In this document: in pieces, positions 23,158 through 33,290 of the stretch
Layout of the letters: each line of letters opens with the position of its first letter
How positions within the stretch are numbered: the first letter of the stretch is position 1
Made by a program: the position numbers and the translations under genes
The notes under the pieces: generated by a model
What the model was told of the DNA's origin: nothing
The model's database searches: none
Seen by the model: only the letters and a program-made list of their open reading frames with translations
DNA from: Portunus trituberculatus
Taxonomy: Eukaryota > Arthropoda > Malacostraca > Decapoda > Portunidae
Length of the DNA stretch: 64,000 bases
Assembly: GCF_017591435.1 (NCBI RefSeq)
Contig: NC_059301.1
Span: forward strand, 31,770,986 to 31,834,985
Direction of reading: 5' to 3'

Positions 23158-23331
23158 ACTACTCCTGCATATTCCAGTCTGGGTCTTATTATAGTACTTA
23201 TCAATTTCTTCATAATTTCTTTGTCCATGTAGTGAAATGCTGTTTCAATATTCCTTAGCAAATTATATCTCTCTGAAAATTTTATCAACATGGCTTACCA
23301 GTTGATTATTTTCTTCCATCGTCACTCCCAA

Positions 23332-23356
23332 ATGTGTGTGTGTGTGTGTGTCTGTG
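23332..23356. repeat. (GT)n tract between LINE-A copies 2 and 3
   Basis: Imperfect GT tract (one TCTG interruption) at the boundary of two LINE-A copies in the same orientation. Confidence 0.93.
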
Positions 23357-23940
23357 TATTTACCTATTTGTATTTACCTAGTTGTAGTTTTACAGGGCCT
23401 GGGCTTTATGCTTGTGTGGCCCCGTCTCCATATCTACACTTATCCAGTCTTACTTTAAAAGTATGCACACTCGTTGCAGACACTACTTCTTCATTTAAAC
23501 CGTTCCACGTCTCAATACATCTTTGTGGGAAACTATATTTTTTAACATCTCTGACACCTTCCTTTTCTCAGCTTTTTACTATGCGATCTTGTGCTTTGAA
23601 TGTCATATTCTTCTCTCAGGATCAGTTTCTCATTATCCACTTGGTCCATTCCATTGATCAATTTATAAATTTGTATCAGATCTCCTCTCTCCCTTCTTTG
23701 TTCCAGGGTTGGTAGATCCATAGCCTTTAGTCTCTCCTCATATATCATCCCTTCAAATTCTGGAACCATTCTTGTAGCCATTTTTTGTAATCTTTCCAAC
23801 TTCCTTATGTGTTTCTTTTTATGAGGTAGTCCACACTACTCTTGCATATTCCAATCTGGGTCTTATTATAGTACTTATCAATTTTTTCATAATTTCTTTG
23901 TCCATGTAGTGAAATGCTACTCCAATATTCCCTTAGCAAA

Positions 23941-25422
23941 TTATGTTTCTCTAAAAATTTTATCAATATGGCTTACCGGTTGATTGTTTTCTTCCATCGT
24001 CACTCCTAAGTCCTTTTCCTTTTTTACTTTCTCCAGTTCTACTCCATCTCCCATCTTATAGATTCCCACAGGTCGTCTTTCACTCTTTCCCATTTCCATG
24101 ATATGGCTTTTGTTCACATTGAATTCCATTTCCCACTTCTTACTCCATTCCCAGATCTTATTTAGGTCTTCTTGCAGTATTTCACAATTCTCCTTTTGCT
24201 TTATAACTCTGTACAGTTTCGTATCATCTGCAAACAGATTTATGTAGCTGTTCACTCCTTCTGGCATGTCGTTAATATAAATGAGGAAAAGTATTGGTGC
24301 CAATACTGACCCCTGTGGCACTCCGCTTTCTACTGCTCTCCACTTGGACTTCATATCTTTAACTACCGTCCTTATTTCTCTCCCCCTCAAATAACTTTCT
24401 ATCCATCTCAATGTGCTTCCTTTTAAGCCACCCTTCTCCTCGAACATCCATAGTAATCTTGCATGTGGCACTTTGTCAAACGCCTTTTTTAAATCCAAAT
24501 AAATACAGTCAACCCATCCCTCTCTCTCTTGTACTCTATCAACTATTCTAGAATAGAAACTCAATAAATTAGTTACACAAGATCGTCTTTTTCTAAAACC
24601 AAATTGGCTATTTGATATTAATTTGTTGTCTTCAAGGAATTCGATCGATTGTTTCTTTACTATTCTTTCACACATCTAGCATATTACACTAGTTAGTGAT
24701 ACAGGTCTGTAATTTAAAGGTTCTTCCTTCCTTCCGCTCTTATATATGGGAACCACCTCAGCTCTTTTCCATTCTACTGGTACTGTTCCATTTTCTATTG
24801 AGCATTTTATGATATTGTATATAGGACTTGCTAGTTCTTCCCTACATTCTTTCAGTATTCTGCCTGAGACTTTATCTGTTCCCACTGCCTTCTCTTCATC
24901 CAGTTCCTTCATTAACTCTTTTATTTCAAGCTTGGTTACTTTAATCTCTTTCATATAGATTGTCTCTCTATTACTCTGTGGCCTCTCAAATTTGGATTCC
25001 TTAGTAAAGATCTCCTGGAATTTTTTATTTAATAGTTCTGCCATACTTTTTGGGTCTTCCACTATCCCGTTCTCTCCTTTTAACCTTTCTATTGTTTCTT
25101 TTAGCCTAATTTTTCTATTTATGAATCTATAGAACAATTTTGGTTGCTTCTTACATTTTTCGACAATGTCTTTTTCAAAGTTCTTTTCCTCTTCCTTCCT
25201 CACCTTAACATATTCATTTCTTGCTGGTTTGAAGTTTTCCTTATTTGCTGGATTTCTATTTCTCCTCCACCTTTTCCATGCTCCATCTCTTTTCTCCTTT
25301 GCCCTAGCACACCTTGCATTAAACCAATCTTTCTTTCCTTTTTCTTTAGGTCTATATTTTGGGACATATTCCCTGACTCCTGTTTTGTATATTTCCAAAA
25401 ATAAGTTATATTTGTCTTGCAT
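23941..25422 (-). pseudogene. LINE-A reverse transcriptase with a single in-frame stop
   Basis: One frame from 25422 to 23941, interrupted only by TAG at the codon between LTSVIC and MCERIVK (about 24676), where copy 1 has Lys (AKMCERVV). Basic linker WFNARCARAKEKRDGAWKRW, then EEKAVGTDKVSGRILKE, PVEWKRAEVVPIY, NYRPVSLTSV, FGFRKRRSC, motif A YLDLKKAFDKVPH, SGVPQGSVLAPILFLIYIND, motif C LFADDTKLYR and the thumb start NVNKSHIMEMGK. All catalytic Asp residues are present. The C-terminal domain (23542-23799) follows in another frame, giving a second break near 23940. Confidence 0.9.
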
Positions 25423-25428
25423 TGTCTC

Positions 25429-26038
25429 TCAGTTTTCCATCTCCTCCCAGTCTAGGTTTTTAAAATAGTTCTTGAGATTCTCAATATCAGCCTTTCTGTA
25501 ATTTAATCGGTCTCCTTTGTATGAATCGTCTCTATCTTCCTTTCCCTCTTCTATATCTATTTCTAATATTGCATGGTCACTCTTTCCCAATGGGCACTCA
25601 TATCTTATATCATCATTCATTTGTATACCCCTTGTAAAAACTAGGTCCAATCTCACCGGCTCGTCGTTTCCTCTGAATCTTGGGCATTCTTTTACTCTCT
25701 GGTCCATCATATTGTCTATCATTAGGTTCAAGAATCTTTCTCCCAGGCTTCTTCCCCATACCACTTTCATAATTTTCCCAGTCCACTTCTTTACAGTTGA
25801 AATCTCCTACTAATATCACTTTTCTCCTTTCTTTAACTATTCTCGTTAGACTCCTTATTGTGTCATCTATCATGTCTTTATATTCTTGATTGGTCCATGA
25901 ATTTGTTTTTGGTGGCACATATGTTACAATGATTGTTAACTCTTTTTTATTAATATGCATCTTAATATACAATACTTCTGCTTTTCCTTCCCCACATTCC
26001 ATTTCGTTTATCACTATCTCCTTCCTTAACATAATCAT
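25429..26038 (-). pseudogene. LINE-A endonuclease, 5'-truncated and frameshifted
   Basis: 25613-26038 has VTYVPPKTNSWTNQEYKDM and the metal-site block ILVGDFNCKEVDWENYE; 25429-25770 has RLDLVFTRGIQMN and the catalytic PLGKSDHAILEIDI in another frame. The frameshift lies near 25740. The first endonuclease block is missing because the copy ends at the (GT)n at 26049. Confidence 0.85.
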
Positions 26039-26048
26039 GACTCCTCCT

Positions 26049-26063
26049 GTGTGTGTGTGTGTG
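26049..26063. repeat. (GT)n tract between LINE-A copies 3 and 4
   Basis: Seven GT units joining the truncated 5' end of copy 3 to the 3' end of copy 4. Confidence 0.93.
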
Positions 26064-26109
26064 TATTTACCTAATTGTATTTACCTAATTGTAACATACG
26101 GGAAAAGAG

Positions 26110-27095
26110 CTATGCTCGTGCTGTCCCGTCTCCATATCTATTAATGTCCAGCTTTTTCTTAAAATCATGAATATTCCTTGCGTTGACCACTTCCACGTCT
26201 AAACTATTCCATGCTTCCACCCTTCTATGAGGGAAGCTATATTTTTTCACATCTCTCCTATAAGTGGCCATTTTAGTTTTTCCCATGCCCTCTCGACATT
26301 CTTTCATTCCACATACACAGATCTTCCCTATCCATTTTTCCATGCCAATCATCACTCTGTATATTGCTATCAGGTCTCCCCTTTCTCTTCTGTTTTCCAG
26401 GGTCGGAAGTTGCATTCTTTTCAGTCTGTCTTCATAAGTCAAATCTCTTAAGTCAGGCACCATTTTGTTGCAGCCCTCTGTACTTTCTCTAGTTTCCTTA
26501 TGTGTTTCTTTAAGTTCGGAGCCCACTGTATTGTTGCATATTCAAGCCTCGGTCTTATCATTGCAGTAATTATTTTCTTCATCATTTCTTCATCTAAATA
26601 TACGAACGCCACTCTTATGTTCCTCAATAAGTTCAATACTTCTCCAATTATTTTGTTTATATGTCTCTCTGGCAATAGGTCATTGGTAATTGTCACCCCA
26701 AGGTCTTTTTCTTCATGACTGGTTTTTATGTCTTCATTTCCTATCTTGTACATACTCCTGATTCTTCTTTCACTCTTGCCAAACTCTATTTTCTTGCATT
26801 TTGTCGTGTTGAACTCCATTTGCCATATACAGCTCCATTTCCATATTTTGTCCAAGTCTTCCTGGAGTAGTTCGCAATCTTTGTCACATCTCACTTTTCT
26901 TAACAATTTTGCATCGTCTGCAAATAGGCTCACATAACTGGACACCCCATCCACCATGTCATTTATGTAGACTGCGAACATTACTGGTGCCAACACTGAT
27001 CCCTGTGGAACTCCACTCTCCACCAAGCCCCATTCTGATGGTCTGTCCTTAATTATTGTTCTCATTTCTCTTCCTACCAAAAGTCTTCCATCCAT
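26110..27095 (-). pseudogene. LINE-A RT palm, thumb and C-terminal domain
   Basis: 26448-27095 encodes ESGVPQGSVLAPVMFAVYIN, motif C SLFADDAKLLRKV, QMEFNTTKCKKIEFGKSE, the DLGVTITNDLLPERHI block and RPRLEYATIQWAPNLKKHI. 26110-26526 then gives YEDRLKRMQLPTLENRRERG and YSFPHRRVEAWNSLDVEVV in a second frame. Two frameshifts, near 27085 and 26460, separate these from the preceding frame and from each other. The block order matches CR1-group enzymes. Confidence 0.87.
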
Positions 27096-28435
27096 TTTAG
27101 TAAACTGCCATGCACTCCTCCTACCATTTCAAGTTTCCAGATCAGTCTCCGGTGTGGTACCTTATCAAAGGCCTTTTTTAAATCCAGATATATTCCATCA
27201 GCCCAACCATCTCTTTCCTGTATTACATCTATCACCCTCGAATAGTAACATATCAGGTTTGTCGTGCATGAACGCCCTTTTCTAAAACCAAATTGACACT
27301 CACAAAGTATGTCATTTTTCTCCAAGAAGTCTGTCCATCTATTCTTCACCACCCTCTCACACATCTTAGCTACCACACTTGTAAGTGACACTGGTCTATA
27401 GTTCAATGGGTCTCTCTTGTTACCTGATTTATAAATTGGGACAATTTTCCAGTCTTGGGGCACTACACCTTCCCTTAATGAGGCATCAATTACTTCACAA
27501 ACTTTTTCTGCCAGTTGCTCCCTGCATTCTCTTAAAATCCATCCTGATACCCCATCAGGTCCCACAGCTTTTCTCACTTCTAAACTCCCCATCATATTCT
27601 TGTCAAAAGCAGTCTCCTTTGTGAATACCTTCCGAAAGCATCCATTCATAGCCTCTGCCATTTCCCTGGGATCCTCACTGCATACTCCATTTACTTCTAA
27701 ACTTTCAATACTTTCTTTATTTTTGATGTTGTTGTTCACATGTCTGTAAAAAAGCCTTGGTTGGTCTTTACATTTATCAATTATATCCTTTTCTTGTTTC
27801 TTTCTTTCTTCTCTTCTAATCAACACATAATCATTTCTTGCTCTTTTGTAACTTTCCCACTGCTTAATCCGTCTTTTCCTTCTCCACCTCTTCCATGCAT
27901 CCTCTTTTCTTGTTCTAGCCTTTTCACATCTATCGTTAAACCAGTCCTGCTTTCCAACTTCTCTATGTTGTCTTATTGGTACAAATATTTTCTCACCTTC
28001 TTTGTATATTTTTATAAATTCCTTCCACTTTTCATTTGCTCCCTTAGCACTCTTGAATTTCATCCAATTTGTCTCTTGAAAGAATTTCTTTAGGTTTCCA
28101 AAATCTGTCTTGGCATAATTCCATCTTCCCACTTTATATTCTTCATTTCTTCTAGATTTCTCTTCATCTATCACCTTGAACTCCAAAACTGCATGATCAC
28201 TCTTTGCTAAAGGGCACTCCACCCTCATCTCTTCAATGACCATTGGCTCTGTACTAAAGACCAAGTCCAGTCTTGACGATGCTCCCTCTCCTCCAAACCT
28301 AGTATCTTCTTTGACCCACTGAGTTAACACATTTTCCATTGCCAGTGTCAATAGTGTATTTCCCCATGTTGTCTCTGATCCTTCCATTGACCAGTCCTCC
28401 CAACACACCTCTTTACAATTAAAATCTCCCATCAT
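27074..28435 (-). pseudogene. LINE-A endonuclease-RT open frame, 453 codons, with in-frame deletions
   Basis: Continuous frame from the endonuclease metal site (MMGDFNCKEVCWEDW) through RLDLVFSTEP and LAKSDHAVLEFK, the basic linker WFNDRCEKARTRKEDAWKRW, into RT: KAVGPDGVSGWILRE, NYRPVSLTSVVAKMCERVV, FGFRKGRSC and motif A YLDLKKAFDKVPH. Relative to copy 1 it lacks about 26 residues after KETAFDK and three residues after PQDWK; both losses keep the frame. The palm continues at 26448-27095 in another frame. The endonuclease start is lost at the (GT)n border. Endonuclease and RT are thus one polypeptide in this family. Confidence 0.9.
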
Positions 28436-28447
28436 TATAGTTCGTTC

Positions 28448-28470
28448 GTGTGTGTGTGTGTGTGTGTGTG
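28448..28470. repeat. (GT)n tract between LINE-A copy 4 and the SINE
   Basis: About 11 GT units. Left side is the truncated LINE-A 5' end, right side the SINE 3' end (taattcactg). Confidence 0.95.
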
Positions 28471-28749
28471 TAATTCACTGTTTGATCTGCTGCAGTCTCT
28501 GATGAGACAGCCAAACATTACCCTACGGAACGAGCTCAGAGCTCATTATTTCCGATCTTCGGATAGGCCTGAGACCAGGCACACACCACACACCGGGACA
28601 ACAAGGTCACAACTCCTCGATTTACATCCCGTACCTACTCACTGCTAGGTGAACAGGGGCTACACGTGAAAGGAGACACACCCAAATATCTCCACCCGGC
28701 CAATCGAACCCGGTCATCTGGCTTGTGAAGCCAGCGCTCTAACCACTGA
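28471..28749 (-). mobile_element. tRNA-derived SINE with (AC)n tail, in (GT)n
   Basis: On the minus strand it begins CTCAGTGGTTAGAGCGCTGG (A box), then a stem-loop CTGGC-TTCACAA-GCCAG whose loop reads anticodon CAC (Val-like), then a B box GGGTTCGATT. The 279-bp body ends ..cagtgaatt followed by (AC)n. GT tracts flank both sides, as for LINE-A. The acceptor stem is absent and the T arm degenerate, so it is a SINE and not a tRNA gene. LINE-A may be its mobilising partner (inference). Confidence 0.85.
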
Positions 28750-28770
28750 GTGTGTGTGTGTGTGTGTGTG
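28750..28770. repeat. (GT)n tract, right end of the train
   Basis: About 10 GT units after the tRNA-like end of the SINE; the last of five tracts between 21360 and 28770. Confidence 0.95.
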
Positions 28771-29177
28771 CTTATTTGTGTTGTTTCCTATGTATTCATT
28801 TTAAGCACTGACTTCTATTTGTGGTTGAATATTGGCCCTTATCACATTACTTCTCCACCTTCTGTTTTGTCTTTTGTTGATTTGAGAGTTTCACTGAATC
28901 ATACAGATTCATGCCATAGCAAAGTACACCGAGTCACTAATCAGGATAGCACAAGAAATAACAGACTCAAGCTTGATAAAGTTAGATTTAAGAAAAGAAT
29001 AATAATGATTATGAAATATGTAGATGAATGGAAAAGACTTGGTAATTAGGTTGTTAGTATCAAATCATTTGCAGTAATTAAAAGTAGATCAGATAGATAT
29101 ATGGATAAGAATAATAAGTAAGCTTGCTTCATATAAGAACTGCCAAATGCAGGTTTGATGACTTTTTGCAGCTTCTC

Positions 29178-29227
<50 letters not shown>

Positions 29228-29268
29228 TTTATCATTATTATTATTTTTATTATTATTATTATTATTAT
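29178..29268. repeat. (ATT)n microsatellite
   Basis: About 30 ATT units with three TTT interruptions in the right half. Confidence 0.95.
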
Positions 29269-29480
29269 ATTGTTCAATGTTGTGAGAATTGTACTTGTTA
29301 CAAAGGTTCCCTGTTTGTGAGAAAATTCACACAAGACTAAACTATACAAAAAACATAGGCCAGTAGAATGTAGCAACACACAATAGCACCCTGAGTTATG
29401 TAGTTCCTTCAGATGTGCTTTGCAACTGAAGTGCTTTAGACATGGAATTGCTCTTGTTGTTCTTTGTTGGATCTTAAGAA

Positions 29481-29484
<4 letters not shown>

Positions 29485-29559
<75 letters not shown>
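29485..29559. repeat. (GA)n microsatellite
   Basis: About 37 uninterrupted GA units. Confidence 0.97.
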
Positions 29560-29560
<1 letters not shown>

Positions 29561-30421
29561 TTGGTAGGCAGAGAGAAAGAAACAGATAGAATATATGTAT
29601 GTCTACCTGCCTATATGTCTGAGAAAAAGTTCTTAGATAGGCATACAGACAAATAGACAGGCAGACAAGCAGGCAGGATAGAGAAAAGATACAGAGAAAT
29701 AGAGAGTGCACATGTTTGTTGCCATTTGGTAAAGTGTGTGTCTGTATCTGTTTGGGGAAGAGTTCCTGTGTTCCACCAAGGTCATGTATGAAGAATGAAT
29801 GTCTCTCTTTCTGAGGGAGAGTCTGATTGAGTACTGGTGGTGAATGCCAGTGGTATGTTTCATGGGGATAATGGGGGTGGCTGCCAGTGCTGAAGATGTT
29901 GCCCTTTAAGCTTCACTTTCACTGCTGTGACATGAGACAGTTACAAAATTTGACGTCTGTTACAGGAAATTCATGATAAGCTTTATCTCGCTCATCCTGT
30001 CCCTTCTCTCCTGTTTTTTTTTTGTTTGTTTATATTGTCTTGTTAAGACATTCATCAGTGTGGCTTTTTTTTTTCCTGTGCATTATTGTGTTACTGTATG
30101 TAACATAACATAACATAACATAAATAATAGGATAACAAAGGGCCACCAGGGCCCATCTAGCTTATCCTGTATCATTTGCACAGCGACCTCGTCATCAGTA
30201 CTTAAAGATACACTTACAAGTACACAATACCTTATATACTAATTGTAAATATTTAGCCCATTAACAGGGCTAAGTCCTGCAGCGAATTCCTCTACAATCT
30301 GTGATCCCCATACATGGGGATCATGTCTTGTTTAACTATAGTAAATTTCTTATAAAAACTATCATGCAGCGCTATACATAATCATAAATCTAATAAATTT
30401 AAGTGCTTGTCTAATCTGTTT

Positions 30422-32009
30422 TTAAACATTGTCAAACAAGCTATTTACAACCCTCTCTGGCAATGCATTCCAGAAGCCTACCACCCTATGACTAAAGAAA
30501 TATTTTCTTATATCTAACCTGCAGCCTTGCTTTCTAATCTTCCTGCCATGATTTCTAGTCCTACTTCCCTCCTCTAAGGTAAAGAAAGATCTCACATCTA
30601 TGTAGTTTGTATCTGAGAACATTTTAAATAACTCTATCATATCCTCTTATACATCTCCTCTCAAATGAAAACATGTTTAATTCCTTTAATCTATCTCTAT
30701 ACTCCAGGCGCTTTAATGCTGGTATCATCCTAGTTGCTCTTCTCTGAACTGCTTCTAACATGTTGATATCCTGCCTATAATGGGGTGACCAGGCCTGTAT
30801 GCAATACTCTAAATGGGGCCTAACATAGGAATTATATAAGCTATGCACCACTTCCTTACTTTTATAACTAACATTTCTATTTATAAAACCCAGGATCCTA
30901 TTTGCCCTATTTCTTGCTTCTAAACATTGCTTTGAAAATTTCATAGTCCTGTCTATCACTACTCCTAAATCCTTTCCTCCTCTACTGCCTCTAGCCAACA
31001 TCCCTCCATCTCATAGCTAAAGTTTGTGTTGTCTTTACCTAAATGCATAACCTGACACTTTTAGAATTAAACTCCATCTGCCACCTGTCTGCCCATGCTA
31101 TCAGCCTGTCCAGGTCTCGTTGTATTCTGTAATTGTCCTTTTCACCCTGTACTGCACATGCTATCTTAGTATCATCTGCAAACTTTGATACTTTGCTACT
31201 AATTCCTATATCTAAATCGTTAATGTACACCAAGAAAAGAAGAGGTCCTAGCACTGATCCTTGGGGTACCCCACTAACCACTTCCTTCCACTCAGACATT
31301 GCCCCATTTAATACTACTCTCTGTTTCCTATCAGAAAGCCATTCACTAATCCAATCAACTAACCTACCCCCTATCCCATGTAGTCTCAATTTGTACACTA
31401 GCCTCCTATGCGGTACCTTATCAAATGCCTTGCTAAAATCTAGATATATAACATCTATGCTATTTCCATCATCTAACTCCTTGGTAATATATTCTAAGAT
31501 ATCGAGCAAATTTGTAAGACAGGACCTCCTGATCTAAAGCCATGTTGGGTATCTCTAATTAATCTATTCTCATTTAAATGCTCCCAAATACTACCCTTAA
31601 TGATTTTCTCTAGTATCTTACATACTATACTAGTTAAACTGATCGGTCTATAATTATTCACATCATCCTTCCTACCTTTTTTAAATATTGGTGTAACATT
31701 AGCTAACTTCCAGTCCTGAGGTATCTCAGCAAACCTAAGTGATCTTTCAAAGATTAACTTAAGTGCTTCAGAAATACTGTCTACACCCTCCCTAAGTACT
31801 CTGGCATGTAGCTCATCAGGACCACTAGCTTTCCTATCGTCTAGTTCAAGAATAAATTTCCTAATAATTCCCGGTTTTATATCAATATTTTCTAAAGCTC
31901 TTAAACTACTCGTCGCACTGTTTGTAACAGGATTTCCTATTCTTTCCCTAGTAAATACTGAAGAAAATTGTTCATTCAATAATTCTACTATGTCTTCATT
32001 TTGATCCAC
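30422..32009 (-). pseudogene. LINE-S reverse transcriptase and C-terminal domain, broken
   Basis: 31494-32009 encodes DDRKASGPDELHARVLREG, PQDWKLANVTPIFKKG, NYRPISLTSIVCKILEKII and HGFRSG. After a frameshift near 31510, 31039-31509 gives motif A VIYLDFSKAFDKVPHRRLVY, SGVPQGSVLGPLLFLVYIND and motif C KFADDTKIAC. 30624-31001 (DLGVVIDRTMKFSKQC, RPHLEYCIQAWSPHYRQDI, RATRMIPALK) and 30422-30640 (YFFSHRVVGFWNALPERVV) are the thumb and CR1-type tail. Catalytic residues are intact; three frameshifts are needed to explain the pieces. Confidence 0.88.
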
Positions 32010-32119
32010 TACTACACCATCTTTTCTGAGTGGTCCAATCCTATCCTTATTTCTTTTATCACTGACCTTGTAATAACTATATAATTTTTTGGGATCTTTA
32101 CTCCCAGCTCTAGCTAGTT

Positions 32120-33110
32120 TTATCTCTGCCTGCCTTTTACTTTTTTTATAACCTTACTCAAATCATCCCTGATCTGTCTGTACCTAATCAAATCTACATC
32201 TTCCCCACTTTTCTGCAACTCTCTATATGCCCTCTTCTTCTCTCTGATCTGTCTACCTATCTCGTGAGTCCACCATAATGGCTTCCTGTGTCTCTGCCTT
32301 ATATCTTTGTAAGGGATACACTGCATCACTACTACAACCTTAAAAATATCCCACATCTGTGCAGTTTTATTTCCAAAACTATCTTCCCAGTTTACCTCTC
32401 CTAATAACTGACATAACCTACCATAATTGCCTTTCTGATAGTTTGAGACTCTAGTCTTATTCACTATATTATCCCTACTGGAATTAATGATAAATCTAAT
32501 TATATGATGGTCACTGTTTGCTAAAATCTCTCCTACCTCAACTTCCTTTAAACAATGCTCAATATTTGTTAGTACTATGTCTAAAACCTTCCTCCCCCTA
32601 GTAGGTTTATCTACCATCTGCACTAAATAGTTATCCTGAAAACTTTCCATAAACTTATTTTCACTAGCATCTCCTACCATCCTCTCCCAGTTTACTGACT
32701 TAAGATTAAAATCCCTAAGATAATTGTCTGACTAGTACACCCCTATTTATCTCATCTACCATAAGGTTGTCTACATCTGCTGACTGGTTAGGTGGTCTAT
32801 AAAAGCTCCTACTCTAATAACCTTACTTTTGTTTACTCTAACATCCAGCCATAAGGACTCTACTCTGTTATCTACCTTAATACCATTAACCTGACTGGAA
32901 ATGAAGGATTTTTTACATAAATAACTACTCCTCCACCTATCCTACCAATTCTCTGGTGTAAATACATAATGTATCCATCTACTTCATATTCTTTCCTATT
33001 TTCCTAAACTTTTCCTCATTTACCCATGCCTCTGTGACACATACAACATCTAAGTCCTCCTCAACTATATAACTAGATAACTCATCCTTCTTGTTCCTAA
33101 GACTCCTGGC
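32120..33110 (-). pseudogene. LINE-S endonuclease, degenerate
   Basis: The N-terminal part (about 32700-33110) is broken into short frames; the segment around 33030-33060 encodes a LDVVCVTEAWVNE-like block. The C-terminal part is open at 32120-32680: DNYLVQMVDKPTRGRKVLDI, VLTNIEHCL, the catalytic LANSDHHIIRFII, and a basic linker (WWTHEIGRQIREKKRAYREL). This order is the APE-type endonuclease of L2/CR1 LINEs. At least two frameshifts. Confidence 0.78.
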
Positions 33111-33290
33111 ATTTACATAAAACATTTAAGTCCTGCTACCTTCCTAGATGCTGTCTCCTTATTTGGAATCCTAATCTTATTCTCTCCTATTTGCACCTGG
33201 AAATCTTTCCTAATCTTTTCACTATCTCTGTTTATCCTATCTAATTTATGTCTAACATCTTTCTTCTGGAATGCATTTGCTACCTCACCC

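Larger units (their letters stand above)
21411..23331 (-). mobile_element. LINE-A copy 2, 5'-truncated, interrupted by mariner
   Basis: Minus strand. The 3' end 21411-21481 (acctagttgtagttttacag..cccgtctccata) and 22758-23331 are one LINE-A 3' part; the mariner at 21482-22755 splits them. The 5' truncation at 23331 abuts another (GT)n. About 650 bp of LINE remain, so only the C-terminal coding part is left. Confidence 0.9.
23357..26048 (-). mobile_element. LINE-A copy 3 (same subfamily as 58399-63786)
   Basis: 2.7 kb on the minus strand between two GT tracts. The 3' end has acctagttgtagttttacag and gtggccccgtctcc; the 5' end is truncated inside the endonuclease at 26048. Its protein is closer to the plus-strand copy at 58399-63786 than to copies 1 and 4. 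Confidence 0.92.
26064..28447 (-). mobile_element. LINE-A copy 4 (same subfamily as copy 1)
   Basis: 2.4 kb on the minus strand. The 3' end carries tatttacctaattgtattta and cgtgctgtcccgtctccata; the 5' end is truncated in the endonuclease at 28447, next to (GT)n. Nearly identical to bases 1-1555 over the shared part, but with short deletions. Confidence 0.92.
28771..30098. other. No gene recognised; two microsatellites
   Basis: Contains (ATT)n at 29178-29268 and (GA)n at 29485-29559, with short GACA/GGCA-rich imperfect repeats at 29630-29690. Open frames in this stretch are repeat translations or too short to support. Confidence 0.6.

Noticed and set aside
28681..28749. tRNA-Val gene
   Set aside because: A and B boxes and an anticodon-like loop are visible, but the acceptor stem is missing and the body continues into a SINE with (AC)n tail.
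21360..28770. CRISPR-like array because of regularly spaced repeats
   Set aside because: The repeats are GT microsatellites and the spacers are kilobase LINEs and a SINE in a eukaryotic genome.
29420..29711. Arg-Glu or Ser-Leu repeat open frames
   Set aside because: Translations of (GA)n/(CT)n; also at 37483-37740 and 39725-40010.
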